This document shows positions 50,240 through 58,508 of a stretch of DNA of 64,000 bases, piece after piece; positions within the stretch are counted from its first letter, which is position 1, and the number at the start of each line of letters is the position of its first letter. The position numbers and the translations under genes are program-made. The notes below the pieces were generated by a model. That model ran no database searches. It saw only the letters and a list, made by a program, of their open reading frames with translations, and had not been told where the DNA came from. Source of the DNA: Streptomyces sp. DHE7-1 (GTDB lineage: Bacteria; Actinomycetota; Actinomycetes; Streptomycetales; Streptomycetaceae); the NCBI GenBank assembly GCA_016432725.1, contig JACJDG010000003.1, positions 5,858,001 to 5,922,000 on the forward strand. Direction: 5' to 3'.

Positions 50240-51288
50240 CACGCGTCTGGACCGTCCCGGTGCACGACTCCACCCGGGTGCGGGACGTCCGGGTGGCGAC
50301 CGAGGAGGCGGGCTCCCACGCCCGCCTCGACGCCCACCGCACCGCCGTCGCGGCCCTGGTGGCCACCGAGCTGGCGACCAACCTGCTCAAGCACGCCGGT
50401 GGCGGCACCGTGCTGATCAACCTCGTCGACCGCGGCGTGACGGACGCCCGCGGCCCGGCGGTCCAGCTCGCCGCCCTCGACCACGGCCCCGGCATCCCCG
50501 ACGTCGCCGAGGCCCTGCGGGACGGCCACACCACCAGCGAGGCGTCGCTCGGCGCCGGCCTGGGCACCTGCCGCCGCATCGCCGACGTGTTCGACCTGTA
50601 CAGCACCCGCCGGGGAACCGTCGCGGTGGCCCGCGTCCACCAGAGCCCGAACCCGGGGCCGCGGCAGACCCACGACACCTGCGCGGCCGGCGGGATCAAC
50701 ATCCCGCTGGCCCGGGCCGAGCACTCCGGGGACACCTGGAGCCTCGCCCGGTCGGACTCCCGCACGACCCTGATGCTCGCCGACGGCCTCGGCCACGGAG
50801 CCAGGGCCGCCCACGCCTCCGACGCGGCGGTCGAGGCCCTGCACGACACCGGGCACCTGCCGCCCGACGAGATCCTGCGGTTCATGAACCCCGCCCTGCG
50901 GCCCACCCGCGGGGCCGCGGTCGCCGTGGCCCAACTGGACACGGACCGCGGGGAACTGGCGTTCGCCGGCGTCGGCAACATCGGTGCCCGGCTGCACACC
51001 GACGGTTCGTGGGAGCACCTCGTCTCCCACCCCGGCATCGTCGGCGCCCAGTTCCCCGCGACCGTACCCGTGCGCCGCCTGCCCTGGCGGCCGGGCAGCC
51101 TGCTCGTGCTGCACAGCGACGGACTGCCCAGCCGGTGGGTGCCGCCGGAGGACCCGGGGCTCCTCGGACACGATCCGGCCGTGGTCGCGGCGACCGTCCT
51201 GCGGGACGCCAGCAGCGCCGCCAACCCCGTACGTGACGACACCTGCGTGGCCGTCCTGGCCTGCGAACGCCCGGCCGGACGCCGGTGA
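50236..51288 (+). CDS. RsbT-like ATPase fused to RsbX-like PP2C phosphatase
   Basis: 350 residues. Residues 1-130 are a GHKL ATPase domain (LVATELATNLLKHAGGGTVL, LDHGPGIPD, GAGLGTCRRIADVFDLY). Residues 150-345 are a PP2C domain: SRTTLMLADGLGHGARAAHA, RGAAVAVAQLDTDRGELAFA, LVLHSDGLPSRW and VRDDTCVAVLA, with all metal ligands. RsbX resets the stressosome by dephosphorylating RsbS/RsbR. The ATG overlaps rsbT and the stop overlaps the next GTG, both by 4 bp. Confidence 0.87.
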   Translation: MTRVWTVPVHDSTRVRDVRVATEEAGSHARLDAHRTAVAALVATELATNLLKHAGGGTVLINLVDRGVTDARGPAVQLAALDHGPGIPDVAEALRDGHTTSEASLGAGLGTCRRIADVFDLYSTRRGTVAVARVHQSPNPGPRQTHDTCAAGGINIPLARAEHSGDTWSLARSDSRTTLMLADGLGHGARAAHASDAAVEALHDTGHLPPDEILRFMNPALRPTRGAAVAVAQLDTDRGELAFAGVGNIGARLHTDGSWEHLVSHPGIVGAQFPATVPVRRLPWRPGSLLVLHSDGLPSRWVPPEDPGLLGHDPAVVAATVLRDASSAANPVRDDTCVAVLACERPAGRR

Positions 51289-52697
51289 CCGCGCCGGACG
51301 CCCGCCCGGCGGTCCCCGACGACACCCCGCACGCCGAGGCGGTCCTGGCGGCGGACGCCGAGACGGCGGCGATACTGCGCCGGCTGGACGAGACGGAGCG
51401 TCAGCTCCGCCTGCACCGCGAGGAACTGCACCAGACCAACCAGGGCGTGCTCGCCCTGCACGCCGAACTCGACGCCGCCGCGCGCACCCAGCGGGAACTC
51501 CTCGACGCCGAACGCGCCGCCCGGGGCGAGGCCGAGAGGGCGCGGCGGCTGCTCACCTTCCTCGCCGACGCCAGCGCGGCCGTCACCGCCTCCCTCGACC
51601 AGGAGGACATCCTGCGGTGCCTCCCGGAGCTGCTCGTCCCCGAGTACGCGAGCGGCGTCGACGTGTGGCTCTTCGACGAACCGGCCGGCCCGGACGACGC
51701 CCACTCCGCGGCGGCGGTCGCGGCCGCCCGCCACGACCGTCCCCAGCACGCCGGACCGAGCCCCGGCGGCCTGCCCGGCGTCGACGACCTGCCGCCCTCC
51801 GCGCTGTCCCCGGACCGGCCGCTGCTGAGCATCCCCCTCACCGTGCGCCGCACCTCGGGCGTGCTCACCCTCACCGCGCCCGGCGACCACTTCGACGCGG
51901 ACACCAGCGTGATGCTGGTCGAACTGGCCCGCCGCACCGCCATCGCCCTGGACAACGCCCGCCGCTACGAACAGCACCGGGACACCGCCGAGGCCCTGCA
52001 GCGCGCCCAGCTCACCGACCTGCCCCCCACCGAGGGACTGAGCCTGGCGGCCCGCTACCTGCCCGCCACCCGGGGGCTCAACATAGGCGGCGACTGGTAC
52101 GACGCCTTCCCCCACCCCGACGGCAGCCTGCTGACCGTGGTCGGCGACGTCACCGGACACGGACTGCGCGCCGCCGTCATCATGGGCCAGCTGCGCACCG
52201 CCCTGCGGGCCTACGCGCTCGAGGACGACAGCCCCGCCCGCATCCTCACCCGCCTGCACCGCATGCTGCGCCACCAGCAGCCGAACCTCTACGCGACCGC
52301 CGTGATCGCCCGGTTCCGGCCCGGCGATCCCCACGTCGTGTGGGCCGCCGCCGGACACCCCCCGGCCGTGGTCCGCGCGCCCGACGGCACCGTACGCGTG
52401 CTGGACACCAGACCCGGCGTCATGCTCGGCGTGCCCATACCGTTCGAGTACGCGGATCACACCGAGGAACTGGCGCCCGGCTCGACGCTCGTCCTGTACA
52501 CCGACGGGCTGGTGGAGCGGCGGGCCCAGGGCATCGACCCGGGCATCGAACTGCTCGGCCGGACCCTGGCCGCACTGGACGAGTCCGTGCTGGAGGACTT
52601 GGACGGGTGCGCCGAGTCGCTGCTCAAGCCCCTGGTGCACGACTCCGAACGCGACGACGACGTCTGTATCCTGCTGTGCCGCACCGCTCCGTCCTGA
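51285..52697 (+). CDS. GAF-SpoIIE phosphatase (RsbU-like)
   Basis: 470 residues from a GTG overlapping the previous stop. An N-terminal coiled coil (ILRRLDETERQLRLHREELH) leads to a GAF domain (about 85-230: LLTFLADASAAVTASLDQED) and a full SpoIIE domain: GGDWYDAFPHPD, VGDVTGHGLRAAVIMGQLRT, LVLYTDGLVERRAQ and RDDDVCILLCR. All metal ligands are present. By position it is the likely output phosphatase activated by RsbT in this operon. Confidence 0.9.
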   Translation: MTAPDARPAVPDDTPHAEAVLAADAETAAILRRLDETERQLRLHREELHQTNQGVLALHAELDAAARTQRELLDAERAARGEAERARRLLTFLADASAAVTASLDQEDILRCLPELLVPEYASGVDVWLFDEPAGPDDAHSAAAVAAARHDRPQHAGPSPGGLPGVDDLPPSALSPDRPLLSIPLTVRRTSGVLTLTAPGDHFDADTSVMLVELARRTAIALDNARRYEQHRDTAEALQRAQLTDLPPTEGLSLAARYLPATRGLNIGGDWYDAFPHPDGSLLTVVGDVTGHGLRAAVIMGQLRTALRAYALEDDSPARILTRLHRMLRHQQPNLYATAVIARFRPGDPHVVWAAAGHPPAVVRAPDGTVRVLDTRPGVMLGVPIPFEYADHTEELAPGSTLVLYTDGLVERRAQGIDPGIELLGRTLAALDESVLEDLDGCAESLLKPLVHDSERDDDVCILLCRTAPS

Positions 52698-52765
52698 CAC
52701 CGGGGGGCCGCTCCACGCGCTGGGGCGATAGCGTGGAGGTCACAGGGGAAGAGGATGGAGACGTC

Positions 52766-53965
52766 GTGAATGCCGCCGAACCGGTCCCGTCCGCGGAAGC
52801 CCAGCTTCGCTCGGTACCGCCGCACGCCCTGGTGGCCACCGCCGGCCGGCTGCTGGCCGAGCGCTTCGGCGCGCGGGACGCGACGCTCCTGCTCGCCGAC
52901 TACGGCCTGACGGTCCTGCAGCCCGTCACCCACCTGCCACTGACGGGCGAACCGGTCTCCGCGCACGACGGTCCCCCCGGGACCGCCTTCACCACCCAGA
53001 ACCCGGTGGTGGAGGTCACCGCCGACCCGGCCACGCAACTGGTCCACCTGCCCATCACCGTCCGCGGCGACCGCCTGGGCGTGCTCTCCGTCCGGGTCCC
53101 CGGCTCCGGCGCCGACCCGGGCACGGTGCTGCGGCTCTGCGACTTCGCCACCGCCCTCGGCCACGAGGTCGCCACCGCCGGCCGGGACACCGACCTGTAC
53201 CTCCAGGCCCGCCGCACCCGCCGGCTCACCCTCGCCGCCGAGATGCAGTGGCAGCTCCTGCCGGGCCGCGGATGCGCCCGCGACGAGTACGTCATCGGCG
53301 CCCACCTGGAGCCGGCCTACGCCATCGGCGGCGACAACTTCGACTGGTCCACCAGCGCCGACCACCTCACGCTCACCGTCACCGACGGCATGGGGCAGGG
53401 CATAGAGGCCTCCCTGCTCACGAACCTCGCCGTGAGCGCGCTGCGCAACGCCCGCCGGGCCGGCATCAGCCTCGCCGACCAGGCCTGCCTCGCCGACCAG
53501 GCGCTCTTCTCCCAGTACGGCGGCAAGTCCTACGCCTCCACCCTGCTGCTCCGCTTCGACCTGGACACCGGTACGGTCTGCGCCGTCGACGCCGGGTCGC
53601 CCCAGCTCTACCGGCAGCGCGGGACGACGATCGAACGCGTCGAGCTCGAGGCCCAGCTGCCGCTCGGGATGTTCGAGGAGACCCTCTACGAGGAGCAGAC
53701 CTTCCAGGTCGAGCCCGGTGACCGCCTCGTCGCCATCAGCACCGGCGTCCACGGCACCCGGTCGGCGACCGGGGAGGTGTTCGGAGAGGGCGTGCTGCGC
53801 CAGGTCCTGGGCGCGACCCGGCAGACACAGCCGCACGAGGCCGCTCGGTCGGTTGTCGCCGGGCTGATCGAGCACGTCGGGGACGAGGCGCTCCTCGCCG
53901 ACGCCGCCGTGGTCTGCCTGGACTGGACGGGTCGCGCACCGCGCGGGGCGGACTCCGGCCGCTGA
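52766..53965 (+). CDS. RsbU-like PP2C/SpoIIE protein, probable pseudophosphatase
   Basis: 399 residues from the GTG at 52766, with GGAG five bases upstream. Same architecture as the gene at 47150: GAF-like part (LLLADYGLTVLQPVTHLPLT), LTLAAEMQWQLLPGRGC, IGGDNFDWSTSADHLTLTVT, DGMGQGIEASLLTNLAVSAL. Here the DGMG Asp is kept, but the later SDG becomes STG (PGDRLVAISTGVHG) and the last Asp pair is reduced to LADAAVVCLDW. Loss of a conserved metal ligand suggests weak or no phosphatase activity. It converges on a MarR gene 2 bp away. Confidence 0.85.
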   Translation: MNAAEPVPSAEAQLRSVPPHALVATAGRLLAERFGARDATLLLADYGLTVLQPVTHLPLTGEPVSAHDGPPGTAFTTQNPVVEVTADPATQLVHLPITVRGDRLGVLSVRVPGSGADPGTVLRLCDFATALGHEVATAGRDTDLYLQARRTRRLTLAAEMQWQLLPGRGCARDEYVIGAHLEPAYAIGGDNFDWSTSADHLTLTVTDGMGQGIEASLLTNLAVSALRNARRAGISLADQACLADQALFSQYGGKSYASTLLLRFDLDTGTVCAVDAGSPQLYRQRGTTIERVELEAQLPLGMFEETLYEEQTFQVEPGDRLVAISTGVHGTRSATGEVFGEGVLRQVLGATRQTQPHEAARSVVAGLIEHVGDEALLADAAVVCLDWTGRAPRGADSGR

Positions 53966-53967
53966 CG

Positions 53968-54465
53968 CTACGGAGTCTCCGGCGGCGGGGGTGACGTCTC
54001 GGCCCGGGCGGCGAGGAAGGCCCGCATGCCGCGGACCAGCGCCGACCGGTCGGCGGGCGTCATGCCCGCGAGGACGCCGGTCAGGGCCTGGGCACGCCGG
54101 CGCGCGACGTCAGCCAGCACCCGGCGCCCCTGGACAGTCAGCCTGAGCTGCACCTCGCGCCGCCGGTGCGGGTGCAGCTCGCGCTCCAGCAGACCGGCCG
54201 CCTCCAGCCGGTCGCAGAGGCGGCTGGCGGTGGGCAGCCCTATGTCGAGACTCTCGGCCAGGCCCGTGAGATTCGACTCAGGCGCCCTCTCCAGCGCCCG
54301 CAGAGCACGCAACTGGTGGAGGGACAGCCGTACGGCCGCCTCCTGGGCGGCCACGGACCAGAGATTCGCGAGCCGCTCCACGGCATCGGCGATCGCCCGC
54401 GCGTCGGCGCTCGGATCGTCACCCGAGCTCCTGGCGCGGTCGTCGTCGCCGCCGGGAAGAGTCAC
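53968..54465 (-). CDS. MarR-family regulator
   Basis: 165 residues from the GTG at 54465. Helices RLSLHQLRALRALERAPESN and LTGLAESLDIGLPTASRLCD (recognition helix), wing LHPHRRREVQLRLTVQGRRV. It resembles the MarR protein at 46549 (shared SRLCDRL-AAG--ER and RREV-L-L patterns). Its stop is only 2 bp from the stop of the PP2C-like gene at 52766. Ligand and target are unknown. Confidence 0.87.
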   Translation of the reverse strand: MTLPGGDDDRARSSGDDPSADARAIADAVERLANLWSVAAQEAAVRLSLHQLRALRALERAPESNLTGLAESLDIGLPTASRLCDRLEAAGLLERELHPHRRREVQLRLTVQGRRVLADVARRRAQALTGVLAGMTPADRSALVRGMRAFLAARAETSPPPPETP

Positions 54466-54574
54466 GACACATCACTTTCAGTAAGGCCGGTTGTGTGGGG
54501 ACAACCCATATCTCATCGCTGTACCCGGGGATCCGTTCCGCAACCAGTGTCCGCCCAGGGTTCCCGAGCGGGGG

Positions 54575-54606
54575 CCGGCGGCGCGGCGCGTCCACCGCGC
54601 CGCCGG
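54575..54606 (-). terminator. terminator of the amylase gene
   Basis: CCGGCGGCGCGG (54575-54586) pairs perfectly with CCGCGCCGCCGG (54595-54606), 8-nt loop, 9 bp after the amylase stop. No T tract. Confidence 0.7.
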
Positions 54607-54615
54607 ACCCGTCGG

Positions 54616-57600
54616 CTACTTCAGGTACGGGCCGTCCGCGCCGATCTTCCCGGGCGCCGCGTTGGCGCCGCCCAGGTCGAGGACGTAGACGCGGAGGTTG
54701 CCCTTGCCGGGGGCGGGGACGGACAGCGTGCCGTCGCTGACGGTGACCGTCCTTCCGGTGACGGCCTCCTTGTAGGTGCCGTTGAGGACACCGGTGAAGG
54801 TGGCCGCCCGGCCGACGGCGACCAGCGCGTAGCTGTCGACTCCGGTGGCGCTGTCGGTGTAGCGCCGCTTGAAGGCCATGTCGCCGCTGACGCCCGCGGT
54901 GGAGTACTGGCCCATCTGGAGGGCGGGCACGGCCCGGCGGATCCGGTTGAGCCGCTGCAGGTGCTTGACCAGCGGCTGCCGGAGGGTGGTGGCCACGGCC
55001 CCGCTCGCGCTCGTGACCTCGGAGAAGCCGCCCGCCGTGACCTCACCCGCCACCTTGTCGCCGTAGTAGGCGCGTCCGGTGGAGGCCAGGGGGCAGGTGG
55101 GTCCGCAGTCGATCCGCTTGCCGGCCTGGAACTCGGTCTCCGATCCGTAGTAGAGGGTGGGGATGCCGCGGAACGTCCACATCAGGGACATGTTCTCGGC
55201 CCAGGCGTCGGTCCCGCCGTTGTAGCGCGTGCTCGACTTGTTCGGACCGTAGTCGTGGCTGTCGACGTAGACGACGTTGTAGGTGGCGTCGTTGGTCGAG
55301 TCGTCGGAGTCCTTGCCGTTGGCGAAGGCGTTGGACGCGTCGCCGAAGTTGTTGTGCATGCGCATGTCGATGATGTTCATGCCGCTGAACCGGCTGTGGT
55401 CCGGTGTGTGGTAGCTGTTGCCGTCGAGGAAGGCGTTGGCAGACGCCGGCTGCCCCGCCGGGCCCAGGTTCTCCTCGTAGTCGTACTGGTCGAGGGCCGC
55501 CTGGACGTCGTCGGAGGTGTACTCCTTGCGCTCCTTCCACGTGAAGAACTGCGCGGAGTGGTTGACCGAGCCGTGGTTCCACTTGTCGTTGACGAAGGCG
55601 GCGACCTCGCCGAAGACGAAGAAGTCCCCGGCCCGGTCGGCGCCGAACCGGCGGGTGACCTCGTCGTGGATGGCGGGCAGGAAGCGCCGGTTCCAGGTGA
55701 CGCGCGGGACGTGGACGGCGGTGTCGACCCGGAAGCCGTCCACGCCCATGTCGATGTACTTGTCGTAGGCGCCGATCAGGTACTGCTGGACGGCGGGGTT
55801 CTCGGTGTTGAAGTCGGCCAGGTCCTCGTGGATCCAGCAGGAACGGGAGTCCTCGCCCTCCCAGTTGCCGAGCCAGCACTGGTGGTAGAGCGCCGCGGGG
55901 AACAGCTTGTTGGTGGGGCTCGGCCACTGGCAGTTGTAGAGCGTGTAGCCCTCGGCGCTCTTCTGGCCGGTGGGCCTGCCCCAGTCGAGGCAGGTGTTGC
56001 CGCCCGGCTCGGCCGTCGACCACAGGTCTCCGTTGTAGTACGACTTGCCGGAGACGGGTTCCACGGTCAGGCCGTCGTACGCGAAGTCGCTGCTCGGCGC
56101 GTCGTAGTACCGGCTCCACTGCGCGTCGCGCACCCCGTACACGGTGGGCGTGAACAGCCCCTTGGCACCCCACCGGGAGGAGTGGTTGTAGACCACGTCC
56201 TGGTAGATCTTCATGCCCTTCGCGTGGGCCGCGTTGATCAGGTCCTGGTAGGAGGCGCCGGCCGACTCCAGCCGGGGGTCGACCTTGTAGAAGTCCCAGC
56301 CGTGGTAGCCGTGGTAGTCGTAGTCCGAGCGGTTGAGGACGACCGGGGTGATCCACACGGCGGAGAAGCCGAGGGCCTTGATGTAGTCGAGCTTCTGGAC
56401 CAGGCCCTTGAAGTCGCCCCGGAACATCGGGTCGTCGTTGGCGGCGTTGCCGGACTTCACGTGCTGGCTGCCGCCGCGGTCGTTGGAGCTGTCGCCGTCG
56501 TAGAAGCGGGCGGTGAGCACGAAGTAGACCGGGTCCTTGCGCGGGTCGCCGCCGAGCGGCGTGCCCGCGGCCGCGGGCGGCGGGGTGTCGCCGGTGGTGG
56601 CGCACTTCTCGGTGCTCGCGGCGGAGAGGTTGCCTGCCGCGTCCAGGGCCCGAACGGTCCAGCAGTAGGCGGTCCGCGCCTCCAGCCCGCTCACGGAGAG
56701 CACGGTGGAGGAGGTGTCGGCCACCGCCGTGCCCCGGCTGCCGCCGGTGCGGGTGACCTGGTACCCGGTGACGCCGGTGTCGTCGGTGGCGGCGTTCCAG
56801 GTGAGCACGACGGAGGTGCCGGTGACGCTCGCGTTCACGCCGGCCGGCGCCGACGGCGCGGTGGTGTCGGGTTCGGCGGCCGCGCAGGGGTCGGTCGCGT
56901 TCGCCGTGACCGTGTGGTCCTTGACCCGTGAACCACCCTTGGTGAGCGCATAATTCGCGCCGTTGTTGTTGTCCCAGACGCCGTTGCCGTTGTTGAAGGT
57001 GGCCTGCCAGGTGGTGGCGGTGCCGAGGTCGACGGTCTTCTTCACCCAGCCCGTGCAGGCGGGCTCCATGCCGGTGCCGGGGGCGGTGGTCCAGCTTCCG
57101 CCGGTGGGTGCCCAGTGCAGGTTGACGGTGGACCAGCCGACCGCGGCCGTCGAGTACCAGACGGTCGCCGCGTTGCCCTGCGGGGTTCCGGCCGTGCCGC
57201 AGGGGTCGCTGTGGGCGATCACGCCGTCCTTGACGGTGATCGTGCCCGTGCCGAGCCGGTAGTCGGCGCCGTTGTCGTTGTCCCAGACGCCGTTGCCGTT
57301 GTTGAAGGCGGCCTGCCAGGTGGTGGCGGTGCCGAGGTCGACGGTCTTCTTCACCCAGCCCGTGCAGGCGGGCTCCATGCCGGTGCCGGGGGCGGTGGTC
57401 CAGCTCCCGCGCGAGGGTGCCCAGTGGAGGTAGTAGGACGGCCAGTTCTTCGTCGCCGTCCAGTAGTAGACCGTCGCCGAGGTGGGGGTGGCCGAGGCGC
57501 ACGGGTCGGCGGTGGTCACCCGGCCGCCGGACACGGCGGAGACGCCGTCGCCCAGGCGGTAGTCGGCGCCGCCGTTGTTGTCCCAGGTGCCGGCGCCGTT

Positions 57601-57912
57601 GTTGAAGGCCGCGGTCAGCCCGGACGCGCCGCCCAGGTCGACGGTCCTGCGGTACCAGCCGGAGCAGGCCGCCTCCATGGCCGCACCGGGGGCGGTGGTC
57701 CAGCTCCCGCCGGTCGGGGCGTAGTGGATGTCGACGGTGGTCCAGCTCGCGGCGGGTCTGTAGTACACGGTCGCGGTGGTCGCGGCCCGGGCGGCGACGG
57801 CCGGCAGCAGCGCGGCCAGCAGGCCGGACAGCGCCGCGAGGACCGCGGCGAGCGGCCGGCCGCGTCCGAGGGAGCGTCTCGCGCGGACACGGGTGGGGGT
57901 GGGTGAAGACAC
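54616..57912 (-). CDS. secreted GH13 alpha-amylase with three starch-binding modules and FnIII domain
   Basis: 1,098 residues from the GTG at 57912, which has AGGAG 7 bases upstream; a longer frame to 58167 has no signal-like start. Signal peptide: PLAAVLAALSGLLAALLPAV, cleaved near ARA-ATT. Three tandem CBM25/26-like modules (each with YYLHWAPSRGSWTTAPGTGM-like start and WDNDNGADYRLG end), an FnIII domain (PSAPAGVNASVTGTSVVLTW) and a GH13 barrel: QDVVYNHSS, GVDGFRVDTAVHVP (nucleophile Asp), FFVFGEVAAF (acid/base Glu), VYVDSHDYGP (third Asp). The C-terminal beta domain is at the end. Degrades starch outside the cell. Confidence 0.9.
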   Translation of the reverse strand: MSSPTPTRVRARRSLGRGRPLAAVLAALSGLLAALLPAVAARAATTATVYYRPAASWTTVDIHYAPTGGSWTTAPGAAMEAACSGWYRRTVDLGGASGLTAAFNNGAGTWDNNGGADYRLGDGVSAVSGGRVTTADPCASATPTSATVYYWTATKNWPSYYLHWAPSRGSWTTAPGTGMEPACTGWVKKTVDLGTATTWQAAFNNGNGVWDNDNGADYRLGTGTITVKDGVIAHSDPCGTAGTPQGNAATVWYSTAAVGWSTVNLHWAPTGGSWTTAPGTGMEPACTGWVKKTVDLGTATTWQATFNNGNGVWDNNNGANYALTKGGSRVKDHTVTANATDPCAAAEPDTTAPSAPAGVNASVTGTSVVLTWNAATDDTGVTGYQVTRTGGSRGTAVADTSSTVLSVSGLEARTAYCWTVRALDAAGNLSAASTEKCATTGDTPPPAAAGTPLGGDPRKDPVYFVLTARFYDGDSSNDRGGSQHVKSGNAANDDPMFRGDFKGLVQKLDYIKALGFSAVWITPVVLNRSDYDYHGYHGWDFYKVDPRLESAGASYQDLINAAHAKGMKIYQDVVYNHSSRWGAKGLFTPTVYGVRDAQWSRYYDAPSSDFAYDGLTVEPVSGKSYYNGDLWSTAEPGGNTCLDWGRPTGQKSAEGYTLYNCQWPSPTNKLFPAALYHQCWLGNWEGEDSRSCWIHEDLADFNTENPAVQQYLIGAYDKYIDMGVDGFRVDTAVHVPRVTWNRRFLPAIHDEVTRRFGADRAGDFFVFGEVAAFVNDKWNHGSVNHSAQFFTWKERKEYTSDDVQAALDQYDYEENLGPAGQPASANAFLDGNSYHTPDHSRFSGMNIIDMRMHNNFGDASNAFANGKDSDDSTNDATYNVVYVDSHDYGPNKSSTRYNGGTDAWAENMSLMWTFRGIPTLYYGSETEFQAGKRIDCGPTCPLASTGRAYYGDKVAGEVTAGGFSEVTSASGAVATTLRQPLVKHLQRLNRIRRAVPALQMGQYSTAGVSGDMAFKRRYTDSATGVDSYALVAVGRAATFTGVLNGTYKEAVTGRTVTVSDGTLSVPAPGKGNLRVYVLDLGGANAAPGKIGADGPYLK
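56968..57096 (-). repeat. CBM-module DNA repeat, copy 1
   Basis: About 129 bp nearly identical to 57277-57405 (offset 309 bp, 103 codons), covering the end of one module's linker and the start of its conserved TWQAxFNNGNGVWDN part. Marks recent duplication of a starch-binding module. Confidence 0.75.
57277..57405 (-). repeat. CBM-module DNA repeat, copy 2
   Basis: Second copy of the module repeat at 56968-57096. The few differences noted include GTTGTCGTT for GTTGTTGTT and AAGGCGG for AAGGTGG. Confidence 0.75.
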
Positions 57913-57970
57913 GGCGGCTCCTGACAACACAGGGGAGATCCCCGGTGCTGGTCCCGAGCGCCGGGGACGT

Positions 57971-58014
57971 GCAAGGAGTTGCTGAATCTTGCCGCAAAGT
58001 AGTGCAACGTTGGA
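57971..58014 (-). promoter_or_regulatory. TTGC/GCAA half-site cluster upstream of amylase gene
   Basis: Three palindromic elements in 44 bp: GCAAGGAGTTGC (57971-57982), CTTGCCGCAAAG (57988-57999) and GTGCAACGTTGG (58003-58014), about 16 bp apart, 60-100 bp before the amylase start. LacI-family repressors of maltose and amylase genes in streptomycetes use TTGC/GCAA-type operators, so this is a plausible carbon-control site. Confidence 0.45.
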
Positions 58015-58189
58015 TCGCCGTAAAGACCCGGCGCGCGATCCGTGCGGGGCCCGCGGGGCCGGTGGCCCGCGGGAGGGGAAGCGGAACGCGGCCGCGGGAC
58101 CGCGCGGTGCGTGGCGTGAATTCGACGGCCGACTTGATTCCATGCCGTATAGGGGGGCGGCCGGCAACTAGTTAGATGGTCAAGGAACG

Positions 58190-58273
58190 GTTGACGGCTC
58201 AGAAGAGGCTGCTCTAAGCTCGAACTCAATTCGATCACGGTTCCGATCCTCTCCAGAGTGAATCGACCGTGAT
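58190..58273 (+). promoter_or_regulatory. candidate promoter and inverted repeat before the hydroxylase gene
   Basis: TTGACG followed after 18 bases by TAAGCT forms a possible promoter near 58192-58221, and ATCACGGT (58234-58241) with ACCGTGAT (58266-58273) is a perfect 8-bp inverted repeat that could be a regulator site. The region is clearly less GC-rich than its surroundings. The rest of 57913-58508 holds no gene I can support. Confidence 0.35.
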
Positions 58274-58508
58274 AGCAGGGGCAACGGGGGATTTCGTGGG
58301 CGCGAGAGCGACTTAGGGCGAGGCGTGTCATCGCGCCGTTCACTCACTATTCAACTTCTGACATCTGGCGTTGGTTGCTGACCAGGAACGCCATGGCGTC
58401 TGCTTCCGCCTGCCCATGCACCGGAAGTGGATGAATATTGAATTTCCCCTGCCCGTATCACGCCTGAGCCGGTCCGCACGGTTACCTTGCCACGACGGAG
58501 GACGACGC

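Noticed and set aside
54166..56931. 921-codon + strand frame over the amylase gene
   Set aside because: Antisense to GH13 catalytic motifs; Val/Gly-rich with no family likeness.
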